From DASQVO01 sp035640715 (GTDB taxonomy: Bacteria > Actinomycetota > Actinomycetes > Streptosporangiales > Streptosporangiaceae), in assembly GCA_035640715.1 (NCBI GenBank), contig DASQVO010000036.1, positions 1 to 11,817 on the forward strand: DNA of 11,817 nt, read 5' to 3'. The notes below the pieces were generated by a model. That model was not told where the DNA came from, ran no database searches, and worked only from the letters and a program-made list of their open reading frames with translations. Of this stretch, positions 6,496 to 11,817 are shown piece by piece. Each line of letters starts with the position of its first letter. The stretch's first letter is position 1. Position numbers and translations under genes: made by a program.

Positions 6496-8097
6496 ATGGG
6501 TGAGCAGAACCTGGCCCGCCAGGCGGAACGCCAGCTGGACCGGCACGGTGACTACGACTACCTGTTCTTCGAGGGTGCCTGGTCGTCCACCGGCTCGATG
6601 GCCGATCGGGCGTCCCGGTTCGCCGCCGGGCTGATCGGTCTGGGGGTCCGCCCGGGCGACCGGGTGGTCGTGCTGATGGCCAACTGCCCGGAGGTGCTCG
6701 TCACCTACACGGCGGCATGGCGCGCCGGGGCAGTGGTGACCCCGTTGATCTTCCTGGTCAGTGAGGACGAGCTGCGGCATGGGCTCGCCGACTCGGAAGC
6801 GGTCGGCGTGGTGACCGCGGCTGAATTCCTGCCGAAGGTCAGCGCCGCGCTGGAGGGCGTGGCCGGGGTCCGGTTCGTCGTGGTCACCGGGGGAGTCCCG
6901 GCGGATTCCGGTGCGCCGGTCCCGGTGCTGGACTTCGCCGAGGTGGCCGCGGGCGGCCCGGGACCGATCGTGGACCGGGCCGATGACGACCTGGCCGCGC
7001 TGCTGTACACCGGCGGGACCACCGGCCGGTCCAAGGGCGTCCCGCTCACCCATGCCAACCTCTACTGGTGCGGCTCGGCGTCGCACCAGGCATCCGCCGG
7101 CGCCGGCCTCACGACCTCGCTCATGCCGCTGCCGCTCGCCCACGCCTACGGCCTGCTGGTCACCTGTGTCGCCATGCATCAGGAGGAGCCGGGCAAGGCG
7201 ATACTGATGCGCTGGTTCGACCCGGCCGGGTGGGTTGACCTGGCGCAGCGGCACCGGGTTCAGCGCAGCGCCCTGGTTCCGTCGATGATCCAGATGCTGC
7301 TCAGCCAGCCGCTGGAGGAGGCTGACCTGTCCGAGCTCGTCGCGGTGTCGTCCGGGGCATCCCCGCTGGCCGCTGAGACCAGGCAGGAGTTCGAGGCCCG
7401 GGTGCCCAGCGCGACGATCTATGAAGGGTACGGGTGCACCGAGTCCGCGTCGATCGTGTCGTCCAATCCGCTGGGCGCGCGCCGGCCCGGCAGCGTGGGC
7501 CTGCCCGTCCCGGGCTGCGAAGTGACCATCCGCGACGACAAGGACCAGCTGCTGCCACCCGGCCAGGACGGTGAGATCTGCGTGCGGTCGCCGGGCGTGC
7601 TGTCCGGTTACTGGCGCGCACCGGAGGCCAGCGCGGTGGCGCTGGCGGACGGCTGGCTGCGCACCGGCGACATCGGGCACCTGGACGCCGACGGCTACCT
7701 GTACGTGGTGGACAGGAAGAAGGACCTGATCATCCGCGGCGGGTTCAACGTCTACCCGCGGGACGTCGAAGACGTGCTGCTGGCCCACCCGGCCGTGGCC
7801 CAGGCCGGGGCCGTGGGACGCCCCGACGCCCGGCTCGGCGAGGAGGTCGTCGCCTTCGTCTCGCTGCGCCCCGGCGCGGCCGCCACCGACGGCGAGCTCC
7901 TCGGGCATGCCCGGGCGCACCTGGCGGCCACCAAGTACCCGCGGGAGATCAGGATCGTCCCCGCCATCCCGCTGACCAGCGTCGGCAAGCTGGACCGGAA
8001 ACGGCTACGCGAATGGATCCTCATTTCAGCCGGAGCCGGCGGGGCAGAGCATGACCCGCTGCCGCACGCATCCAGCGGGCAGGAGCCCCCTGCCTGA
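6496..8097 (+). CDS. acyl-CoA synthetase (AMP-forming, fatty-acid type)
   Basis: A 533-residue ANL-superfamily adenylating enzyme that activates a carboxylic acid with ATP to an acyl-AMP and then to acyl-CoA. All core motifs are intact: the P-loop-like Y171-TGGTTGRSKG, the A5 motif Y309-EGYGCTE, T390-G-D, the hinge region GYLYVVDRKKDLIIRGGFN, and the C-terminal catalytic Lys498 in TSVGKLDRKRL. Full length suggests an active long- or medium-chain or aromatic acid ligase; substrate cannot be read from sequence by eye. ATG 6496 fits the family N-terminus; a GTG at 6424 is in frame but would put the leader hairpin inside the gene. It stands alone with its own promoter-like sequence, after the HxlR gene and before a 277-bp spacer. 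Confidence 0.92.
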   Translation: MGEQNLARQAERQLDRHGDYDYLFFEGAWSSTGSMADRASRFAAGLIGLGVRPGDRVVVLMANCPEVLVTYTAAWRAGAVVTPLIFLVSEDELRHGLADSEAVGVVTAAEFLPKVSAALEGVAGVRFVVVTGGVPADSGAPVPVLDFAEVAAGGPGPIVDRADDDLAALLYTGGTTGRSKGVPLTHANLYWCGSASHQASAGAGLTTSLMPLPLAHAYGLLVTCVAMHQEEPGKAILMRWFDPAGWVDLAQRHRVQRSALVPSMIQMLLSQPLEEADLSELVAVSSGASPLAAETRQEFEARVPSATIYEGYGCTESASIVSSNPLGARRPGSVGLPVPGCEVTIRDDKDQLLPPGQDGEICVRSPGVLSGYWRAPEASAVALADGWLRTGDIGHLDADGYLYVVDRKKDLIIRGGFNVYPRDVEDVLLAHPAVAQAGAVGRPDARLGEEVVAFVSLRPGAAATDGELLGHARAHLAATKYPREIRIVPAIPLTSVGKLDRKRLREWILISAGAGGAEHDPLPHASSGQEPPA

Positions 8098-8103
8098 TGC
8101 GCG

Positions 8104-8130
8104 CGGCAGCGTGCGTTCGGCCCGCTGCTG
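8104..8130 (+). terminator. candidate hairpin terminator after acyl-CoA synthetase
   Basis: CGGCAGCG (8104-8111) can pair with CGCTGCTG (8123-8130) with one G-U pair and an 11-nt loop, followed by TCCTTGTT. It starts 7 bp after the stop codon. The T-rich tail is weak. The rest of the spacer to 8374 shows no gene that I can support. Confidence 0.4.
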
Positions 8131-8374
8131 TCCTTGTTATCGGGCCGCTCCCGGCTGGCCTCATCCCCCGCATTCCCGCTGGCTGGTAGCGGAATTAGCC
8201 GCCTGCCGTGAAGACGGAGCCGCGTTCACGCGCCATCCTGGGTAAGTAAGCCGCCGTAACAGGCACCTAGCCGCGACGAGACCCCACGATCGGCCGACCA
8301 GCACCGTTTCGCGAGGCACTTAGAACGACAAGTAATGCCGTTACCGAGGTCCGCACACGGTATCGGAGGACAAG

Positions 8375-8626
8375 ATGTGCCAGCACAAGCCCGGCTGCCC
8401 GGGTTCTCAAGCGCCGGATCGCATGGCTGCGAGAGTCGTGGCCAGTCATCCGGAGCAAGGGTGGAGTCTTCTATGCAACGGAGTCGTCCTGTTCGAGGAC
8501 GCAGGTGAGCTGCTTCCCGATGGCAGGGCGGTTCCCCCTGCCGTGCCCGCCTTCGCGAACGCAGTTGCGTGGCCGGACGGCCGGGGTGCGCGGCACGGGC
8601 TACCGGGCTTGCGCATTTCCCGTTAG
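8375..8626 (+). CDS. DUF5999-like small protein
   Basis: An 83-residue soluble protein whose first 53 or so residues match the actinobacterial DUF5999 family as I remember it: M-C2-Q-H-K-P-G-C8-P, then a D-R-x-A-A-R-V-V-A stretch, HPEQGWSLLCNGV (with Cys34) and F-E-D-x-GELLPDGR. Function of the family is unknown. Cys2, His4, Cys8 and perhaps Cys34 could bind a metal, which is speculation. The start is well set by GGAGGA at 8365-8370, four bases before ATG 8375. The last 30 or so residues (after PPAVPAF) go beyond the usual 60-65-residue length and are rich in Gly/Arg, so the natural stop may have been lost. A receiver-only regulator follows 40 bp later. Confidence 0.8.
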   Translation: MCQHKPGCPGSQAPDRMAARVVASHPEQGWSLLCNGVVLFEDAGELLPDGRAVPPAVPAFANAVAWPDGRGARHGLPGLRISR

Positions 8627-8666
8627 CTGCAATGTGGCTGGCCAATCGAACGGGCATGCTGAGCCG

Positions 8667-9056
8667 GTGACCGTGCGCGCCGTGATCGTTGACGACAACG
8701 CCGAATTCCTCTGGGCAGCGCGTTCCTTGCTGGAACGCGAGGGGATCACCGTGGTGGGAGTCGCATCGACCGGTGCTGATGCGATCCGTTCCGCCCAGGA
8801 GCACGACCCTGATGTCGTCCTCGTCGATATCAGGCTGGGCGACGAGAGCGGATTCGACGTAGCGGAACGTCTCAGCCCGGTAACGGGGCGGCGGTGGCGG
8901 GTGGTCCTGATCTCGGCCCATCCCCAGCAGGAACTCGAAGATCTCATCGACAAGAGCCCGGCAATCGGTTTCGTGCCGAAAATGCTGCTCTCAGCGAACG
9001 CGGTCATCGAACTGCTCGGCCGAGGTGATCGAACGGGCCAGGACCCGGTTGGTTAG
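8667..9056 (+). CDS. receiver-only (CheY-like) response regulator
   Basis: A 129-residue protein that is just a phosphoreceiver domain. All key residues are present: acidic pocket Asp9/Asp10, phospho-acceptor Asp54 (VVLVDIRLGD), Ser83 (LISAH) and Lys105 (FVPK). There is no DNA-binding or enzymatic output domain; after Lys105 only about 24 residues follow. Such proteins act by protein contact or as phosphate relays or sinks. GTG 8667 is taken as start, with GTG 8673 as an equal alternative; neither has a clear Shine-Dalgarno, and an open frame to 8505 is not supported. No histidine kinase lies in the window. Its stop overlaps the stop of the convergent NarL-type gene, so read-through transcripts would be antisense to each other. 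Confidence 0.88.
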   Translation: MTVRAVIVDDNAEFLWAARSLLEREGITVVGVASTGADAIRSAQEHDPDVVLVDIRLGDESGFDVAERLSPVTGRRWRVVLISAHPQQELEDLIDKSPAIGFVPKMLLSANAVIELLGRGDRTGQDPVG

Positions 9057-9748
9057 CGGGCTTCGAGGAACTTGAGGACCGCCAGCACCCGTCGATGATC
9101 GGTTCCGCTCTCCGGCAGGTCAAGCTTGGTGAGGATGCTGCGGACGTGCTTCTCGACCGTGCCCTCGGAGACGAAGATCCGGCGGGCGATGCCCGCATTG
9201 GACGCGCCCTCGGCCATCAGGGCGAGCACCTCGCGCTCACGCGGCGACAGGGCGTCGAGCGGATCACGCCGCCGGCGAACCCTTACGAGTTCCTGCACCA
9301 GTGACGGATCCACTACCGAGGCGCCCGCAGTGATCCGCCCGACCGTCTCGATGAACTCCGCTACATCGGTCACCCGGCTCTTCAGCAGGTAGCCGAGGCG
9401 CTCCCCGCCGGACAGCAGCTCCATCGCCTCATCCACCTCGGCGTGCGCGGACAGCACGATGATCGCCGTGCCGGGCAGTTCCTCGCGGATCACCCGTGCC
9501 GCTTGGAGACCCTCGGTAGCATGCGCCGGCGGCATCCGGATGTCAGTGATCACCAGCTCCGGCTTGGCCAAACGGACCAGGTCGAGCAGTTCGCCCCCGT
9601 CTTTTGCCTGGCCGACGACGTCGAAACCCGAGCGGTCGAGCAAGCTGGCGAGGCCTTCACGCAGCAGGACATCGTCCTCGGCGAGCACGACCCGGGGTGT
9701 GCGCGAGGTCTCCGGTGCTCTTTCGGGTGCCCCTGGTGGTGTCGCCAT
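9053..9748 (-). CDS. NarL/LuxR-family two-component response regulator
   Basis: A 231-residue transcription factor: receiver domain at about 19-135 with Asp25/Asp26, phospho-acceptor Asp69 (LVITDIRMPP), the Ser of VLSAH and the Lys of YLLKS; then a LuxR-type helix-turn-helix (LSPREREVLALMAEGASNAGIARRIFVSEGTVEKHVRSI). This is the NarL/DevR architecture and should bind DNA as a phosphorylated dimer. ATG 9748 is chosen; a TTG two codons upstream is possible. There is no Shine-Dalgarno, but GATAAT lies five bases before the ATG, so the mRNA may be leaderless, as is common in actinobacteria. It is convergent with the receiver-only gene and divergent from the PNPOx-like gene, which is a plausible target. 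The cognate kinase is not in view. Confidence 0.93.
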   Translation of the reverse strand: MATPPGAPERAPETSRTPRVVLAEDDVLLREGLASLLDRSGFDVVGQAKDGGELLDLVRLAKPELVITDIRMPPAHATEGLQAARVIREELPGTAIIVLSAHAEVDEAMELLSGGERLGYLLKSRVTDVAEFIETVGRITAGASVVDPSLVQELVRVRRRRDPLDALSPREREVLALMAEGASNAGIARRIFVSEGTVEKHVRSILTKLDLPESGTDHRRVLAVLKFLEAR

Positions 9749-9753
9749 ACCCA

Positions 9754-9759
9754 ATTATC
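9754..9759 (-). promoter_or_regulatory. -10-like box placed for a leaderless transcript
   Basis: GATAAT on the minus strand lies 5 bases upstream of the NarL-type ATG. A start 6-7 bases after a -10 box would fall on or beside the A of the ATG. This fits the absence of a Shine-Dalgarno. No good -35 is seen. Confidence 0.4.
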
Positions 9760-9857
9760 GGCCACGCGAGCCCAGCCATTGGCTGCGGGGGCCACGGCCC
9801 GCCAGAGGTCACCGGTCGCGCGGACACGGTTACCGGGTGTTGGACGGGGAACGTTGG

Positions 9858-9870
9858 CGCTATCGTAGCG
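9858..9870. promoter_or_regulatory. dyad CGCTA-TCG-TAGCG upstream of PNPOx-like gene
   Basis: A perfect 5-bp inverted repeat with a 3-bp centre, 22 bp before the ATG at 9892 and in the spacer between two divergent genes. Its position suits an operator, perhaps for the NarL-type regulator next door, but it does not look like the DevR box I know. Owner unknown. Confidence 0.35.
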
Positions 9871-9891
9871 GCCGATCACGGGGGATCGCTG

Positions 9892-10374
9892 ATGTCTGAC
9901 CGCAGGAGCGACGGCGTGTTTCCAGGTCCGGTCAGCCCGGGACTTGCGACGGAACATCTGGAGGAGGCCGAGTGCCTGCGGCTGATCTCCCCGGGCGGCA
10001 TTGGCCGGCTCGCGTATTCCAGCATGGCCGGCCCGGCGGTGCTCCCGGTCAGCTACAAGCTGTATGAGGGAACCATCCTGTTCCGCACCAGCCAGGACAG
10101 CCCGGTCGGCGAGGACCTCCGGACCGGCATCGCGGGCGCGGAGTACAAGGTGGCCTTCGAGGTCGACCGCCTCAGCATCGCCGGCCCGGAAGGGTGGTTC
10201 GTTTTCATTCACGGTGCCGCGCATCACGTGGACTCCGACGCCGAGCGCGCCTCGGTTGTGCAAGCCGCCGTCGAACCATGGCCCACTGGGGAAGGAGTGC
10301 ATTTCGTGCGCATTATCCCCACCTTCATTACCGGCTGGCGCATCTGCCAGGCCGCGAAAGCAGACGTCGGATAG
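9892..10374 (+). CDS. pyridoxamine 5'-phosphate oxidase-like flavoprotein
   Basis: A 160-residue split-barrel protein of the PNPOx-like (Pyridox_ox_2) family, which binds FMN or F420 and is common and varied in actinobacteria. Visible family features: C-x-x-L-I-S-P-G-G-I-G-R-L-A-Y near residues 26-40, then AVLPVSYKLYEGTILFRTSQ and FEVDRL, and a C-terminal strand with HFVRIIPTFITGWRI. It is not the biosynthetic PdxH, which is longer and has a conserved C-terminal motif. Start ATG 9892 has GGGGGA about 6 bases upstream; longer in-frame starts back to 9604 lie inside the divergent regulator. Being divergent from a DevR/NarL-type regulator suggests control by it, as for several flavoproteins in hypoxia/nitric-oxide regulons; that is inference. 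Confidence 0.82.
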   Translation: MSDRRSDGVFPGPVSPGLATEHLEEAECLRLISPGGIGRLAYSSMAGPAVLPVSYKLYEGTILFRTSQDSPVGEDLRTGIAGAEYKVAFEVDRLSIAGPEGWFVFIHGAAHHVDSDAERASVVQAAVEPWPTGEGVHFVRIIPTFITGWRICQAAKADVG

Positions 10375-10413
10375 CCCGATCGCACTCATCGCCGGCTTGA
10401 CTCCTCACCCCTG

Positions 10414-10439
10414 GGAGACCGTCACGAAAGACGGTTTCC
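10414..10439 (+). terminator. hairpin downstream of PNPOx-like gene
   Basis: GGAGACCGTC-ACGAAA-GACGGTTTCC gives a 10-bp stem with one G-U pair and a 6-nt loop, 39 bp after the stop codon. No T-run follows, so it would be a GC-type terminator at best. The same DNA is also readable as an open frame ending at 10468 (see rejected items). Confidence 0.4.
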
Positions 10440-10542
10440 GGGCCCTGGAACGCCTCAGCCGCCGCTAGACCCGCGCCCTCGCACCTCATCTGTGGATCGC
10501 CAGAGTCATTTCTGATCAAGTGACCGGCGAGCGCAAAATGTA

Positions 10543-10587
10543 CTACGAATACTTGACGTATTTACGTTTTGGCGTAGAGCATAGAAT
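10543..10587 (+). promoter_or_regulatory. AT-rich promoter region with nested dyads
   Basis: An A/T-rich island in GC-rich DNA just before the ligase remnant. It holds the dyad ACGTA-TT-TACGT (10556-10567) nested within CTACG (10543-10547) and CGTAG (10573-10577). Promoter-like hexamers are TTGACG (10553-10558), TAGAGC (10575-10580, 16 bp away) and TAGAAT (10582-10587). The layout looks like a regulated promoter with an operator for a dimeric repressor, for example of TetR type; no such regulator is in view. Confidence 0.5.
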
Positions 10588-10614
10588 GACCGACGGCAGA
10601 ACGGAAGGACGATC

Positions 10615-10947
10615 ATGATCAGCCAGGCCGCCGAAACGGGCCCCGCTGTCGGCGCCGCCAGCTCGCCTCAGCCGGGGAAGCTCTGCCGGCCAGCCTGTAC
10701 CACCGGTGACGAAGCCGGGAACGATGTACCGCCAGGCACTCCCGGCACGCTGTACGTACGGGGAGAATCGGCGGCGACGGGCTACTGGTCGCAGTACGAC
10801 GCCTCACGCCGGGTGTTCCAGGGAGAGTGGCTGCGCACCGGCGATACCTACGTTCAGGACGCCGACGGCTACTACACCTGCCTGGAGGGCCTGAAGACGC
10901 CCCGGAGACGAGCGGAAGACAGGGTAAGCGAGCTGGAGGTGGGCTGA
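10615..10947 (+). pseudogene. benzoate-CoA-ligase-like remnant (internal fragment)
   Basis: A 110-codon open frame with a real core from an aromatic acyl-CoA ligase of normally about 500-530 residues. Residues 34-90 match the benzoate-CoA ligase family pattern: A-G-N-D-V-P, GTPGTLYVRGESAATGYW, ASRRVFQGEWLRTGD (T75-G-D77) and ADGYYTCL. The N-terminal domain with its ATP loop is gone, and so is the C-terminal domain with the catalytic Lys; the last 20 residues (EGLKTPRRRAEDRVSELEVG) are unrelated to the family. It cannot be a ligase. Still, it has its own promoter-like region, an ATG, and overlaps the amidohydrolase start by one base, so it may be translated as a leader. The intact gene was probably part of an aromatic-acid pathway. 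Confidence 0.75.
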
Positions 10948-11817
10948 TGCTCGACGGCCGTCCCCTCGTCGACGTGCACCTGCACGCCGCGCGACTGCCG
11001 ACCCTCAAACCGGCGTGGAAACAGTGGGCCCGTGACTTCGGCGACCATGAAGTCCTGGACCAGATGTACGACGCAGGCGGCACGATCGTCCCGGAGGCGC
11101 TTGACGCCCATCTCGCCGCCCAGGGAGTCGACGTCGCGCTGCTGCTGTGCGAATACAGTCCCAAGGTGACCGGCATTCAGCCGATCGAGGACCTGCTGCC
11201 GCTTACCCGCCAGAACCCGGACCGGCTGAAGGCAATCGCCAACCTCAACCCGCACCTGCACTATCCGGTCGACGAAGAGCTGGCGCGCCAGCTCAGCCTC
11301 GGCGCGGTTGCCCTCAAGATCCATCCCGTGCACGCCGGCGCGGCGGTGAACGACCGTGCACTGTACCCTGCCTACGAGATCTGCCAGTCGGCGGGCATTC
11401 CGGTCGTGGTGCACTGCGGCACAAGCTCCTTTCCCGGATCTGCGAATGCGCTGGCCGACCCGGTGCTGGCCGATGATGTGCTGCGCGACTTCCGCCGTCT
11501 TGACATCGTGCTCGCTCACGGCGGACGGGGCTGGTGGTACGACGCGGCCGCGTTCATGGCGCTGTCCAGCGAACGGGTATGGATCGAGCTGTCCGGCCTG
11601 CCACCGTCCCGTCTGCGCGAGTACTACGCCAGGCACAACTGGGGCAGGCTCACCCGGCGGATGATCTTCGGCACCGACTGGCCCGGCGTGCCCGGCATCG
11701 CGAAGAACGCCCGCGCGGTCGCCGCGTTGTGCCCCGACGCGGAGACCGCCGGTCTCGTGCTGGCCGGCAACGCCGCGCGCGTGTACAACCTGAAGCTGCC
11801 GGTCTTACGCGACGGTC
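10947..11817 (+). CDS. amidohydrolase-2 family metal-dependent hydrolase (3' end outside)
   Basis: A TIM-barrel enzyme of the amidohydrolase_2 family (hydrolases and non-oxidative decarboxylases such as the ACMSD/gamma-resorcylate type), 290 residues visible and still open at the window end. Metal and active-site residues stand where expected: H11-x-H13 (DVHLH), K124-I-H126, H156 (VVHCG), H191 (LAHGG) and D244 (IFGTDWPG). The HNxAR-like C-terminal helix (LAGNAARVYNL) shows the gene is near its end. ATG 10947 shares one base with the preceding stop (TGATG) and has GGAGG at 10935-10939, so it is well placed and possibly translationally coupled to the ligase remnant. Linkage to an aromatic acyl-CoA ligase fragment suggests an aromatic or carboxylic-acid pathway; the reaction is unknown. 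Confidence 0.87.
   Translation, partial: MLDGRPLVDVHLHAARLPTLKPAWKQWARDFGDHEVLDQMYDAGGTIVPEALDAHLAAQGVDVALLLCEYSPKVTGIQPIEDLLPLTRQNPDRLKAIANLNPHLHYPVDEELARQLSLGAVALKIHPVHAGAAVNDRALYPAYEICQSAGIPVVVHCGTSSFPGSANALADPVLADDVLRDFRRLDIVLAHGGRGWWYDAAAFMALSSERVWIELSGLPPSRLREYYARHNWGRLTRRMIFGTDWPGVPGIAKNARAVAALCPDAETAGLVLAGNAARVYNLKLPVLRDG

Noticed and set aside
6061..7920. 619-residue open frame on the minus strand across the acyl-CoA synthetase
   Set aside because: It is the GC-rich antisense shadow of a gene with intact ANL motifs; it has Arg/Gly/His-rich sequence and no recognisable domain.
9604..9891. N-terminal extension of the PNPOx-like gene
   Set aside because: It lies within the divergent NarL-type gene and its promoter; ATG 9892 has its own ribosome site and begins close to the family core.
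10375..10468. Possible C-terminal coding remnant (reads TPHPWETVTKDGFRALERL before a stop)
   Set aside because: It looks somewhat protein-like, but upstream in this frame is only the shadow of the PNPOx-like gene, there is no start, and a hairpin explains part of it. Left unannotated.
1..11817. tRNA, rRNA, CRISPR array or complete insertion sequence
   Set aside because: None was recognised: no regularly spaced repeats, no transposase motifs, no terminal repeats flanking a gene and no cloverleaf with T-loop consensus. Small RNAs cannot be excluded by eye.

Overview
The window is GC-rich DNA with strong G/C bias at third codon positions, GTG/TTG starts and ATGA-type gene overlaps. Its gene families include a DUF5999-like small protein, an SseA-type rhodanese beside SufE, NarL-type regulators and PNPOx-like flavoproteins. 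Together these point to a high-GC actinobacterium of the Streptomyces/Streptosporangiaceae kind, probably a soil organism. This is an inference from gene content and base composition, and no marker gene is present.

Layout. (1) 1-2279 is a sulfane-sulfur/persulfide module. A thioredoxin (minus strand, cut by the window edge) diverges from a CsoR/CstR-family regulator, an SseA-type thiosulfate sulfurtransferase and a SufE-like sulfur acceptor. The regulator has two conserved-position cysteines but no copper-binding histidine. The divergent spacer carries two copies of the same dyad, ATACC-N6-GGTAT, one overlapping a TATAAT box before the regulator and one just upstream of the thioredoxin. (2) 2381-3457 is a wreck: a glycogen-debranching enzyme (glgX) with an internal deletion and frame change, truncated before its acid/base glutamate, followed by about 190 bp of unusual sequence. 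(3) 3458-6287 holds a molybdopterin oxidoreductase with an N-terminal Fe-S motif and, 10 bp downstream, an HxlR-family regulator with an N-terminal Cys and a C-terminal Cys/His cluster. (4) 6496-8097 is an intact acyl-CoA synthetase with a promoter-like leader. (5) 8375-9748 holds a DUF5999-like small protein, a receiver-only response regulator and a convergent NarL/LuxR response regulator whose stop codon overlaps that of the receiver. (6) 9892-10374 is a PNPOx-like flavin protein. (7) 10543-11817 has an AT-rich dyad region, a remnant of a benzoate-CoA-ligase-like gene and, overlapping it by one base, a metal-dependent amidohydrolase cut by the window end.

How they may work together. The best-supported system is region 1. 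The regulator would sense persulfides through its cysteines and release the two operators, raising thioredoxin, rhodanese and SufE-like sulfur carrier together, so that sulfane sulfur is moved and reduced. Regions 3 to 7 look like typical actinobacterial accessory redox and signalling genes mixed with decaying genes. No complete mobile element, CRISPR array, rRNA or tRNA gene was seen.
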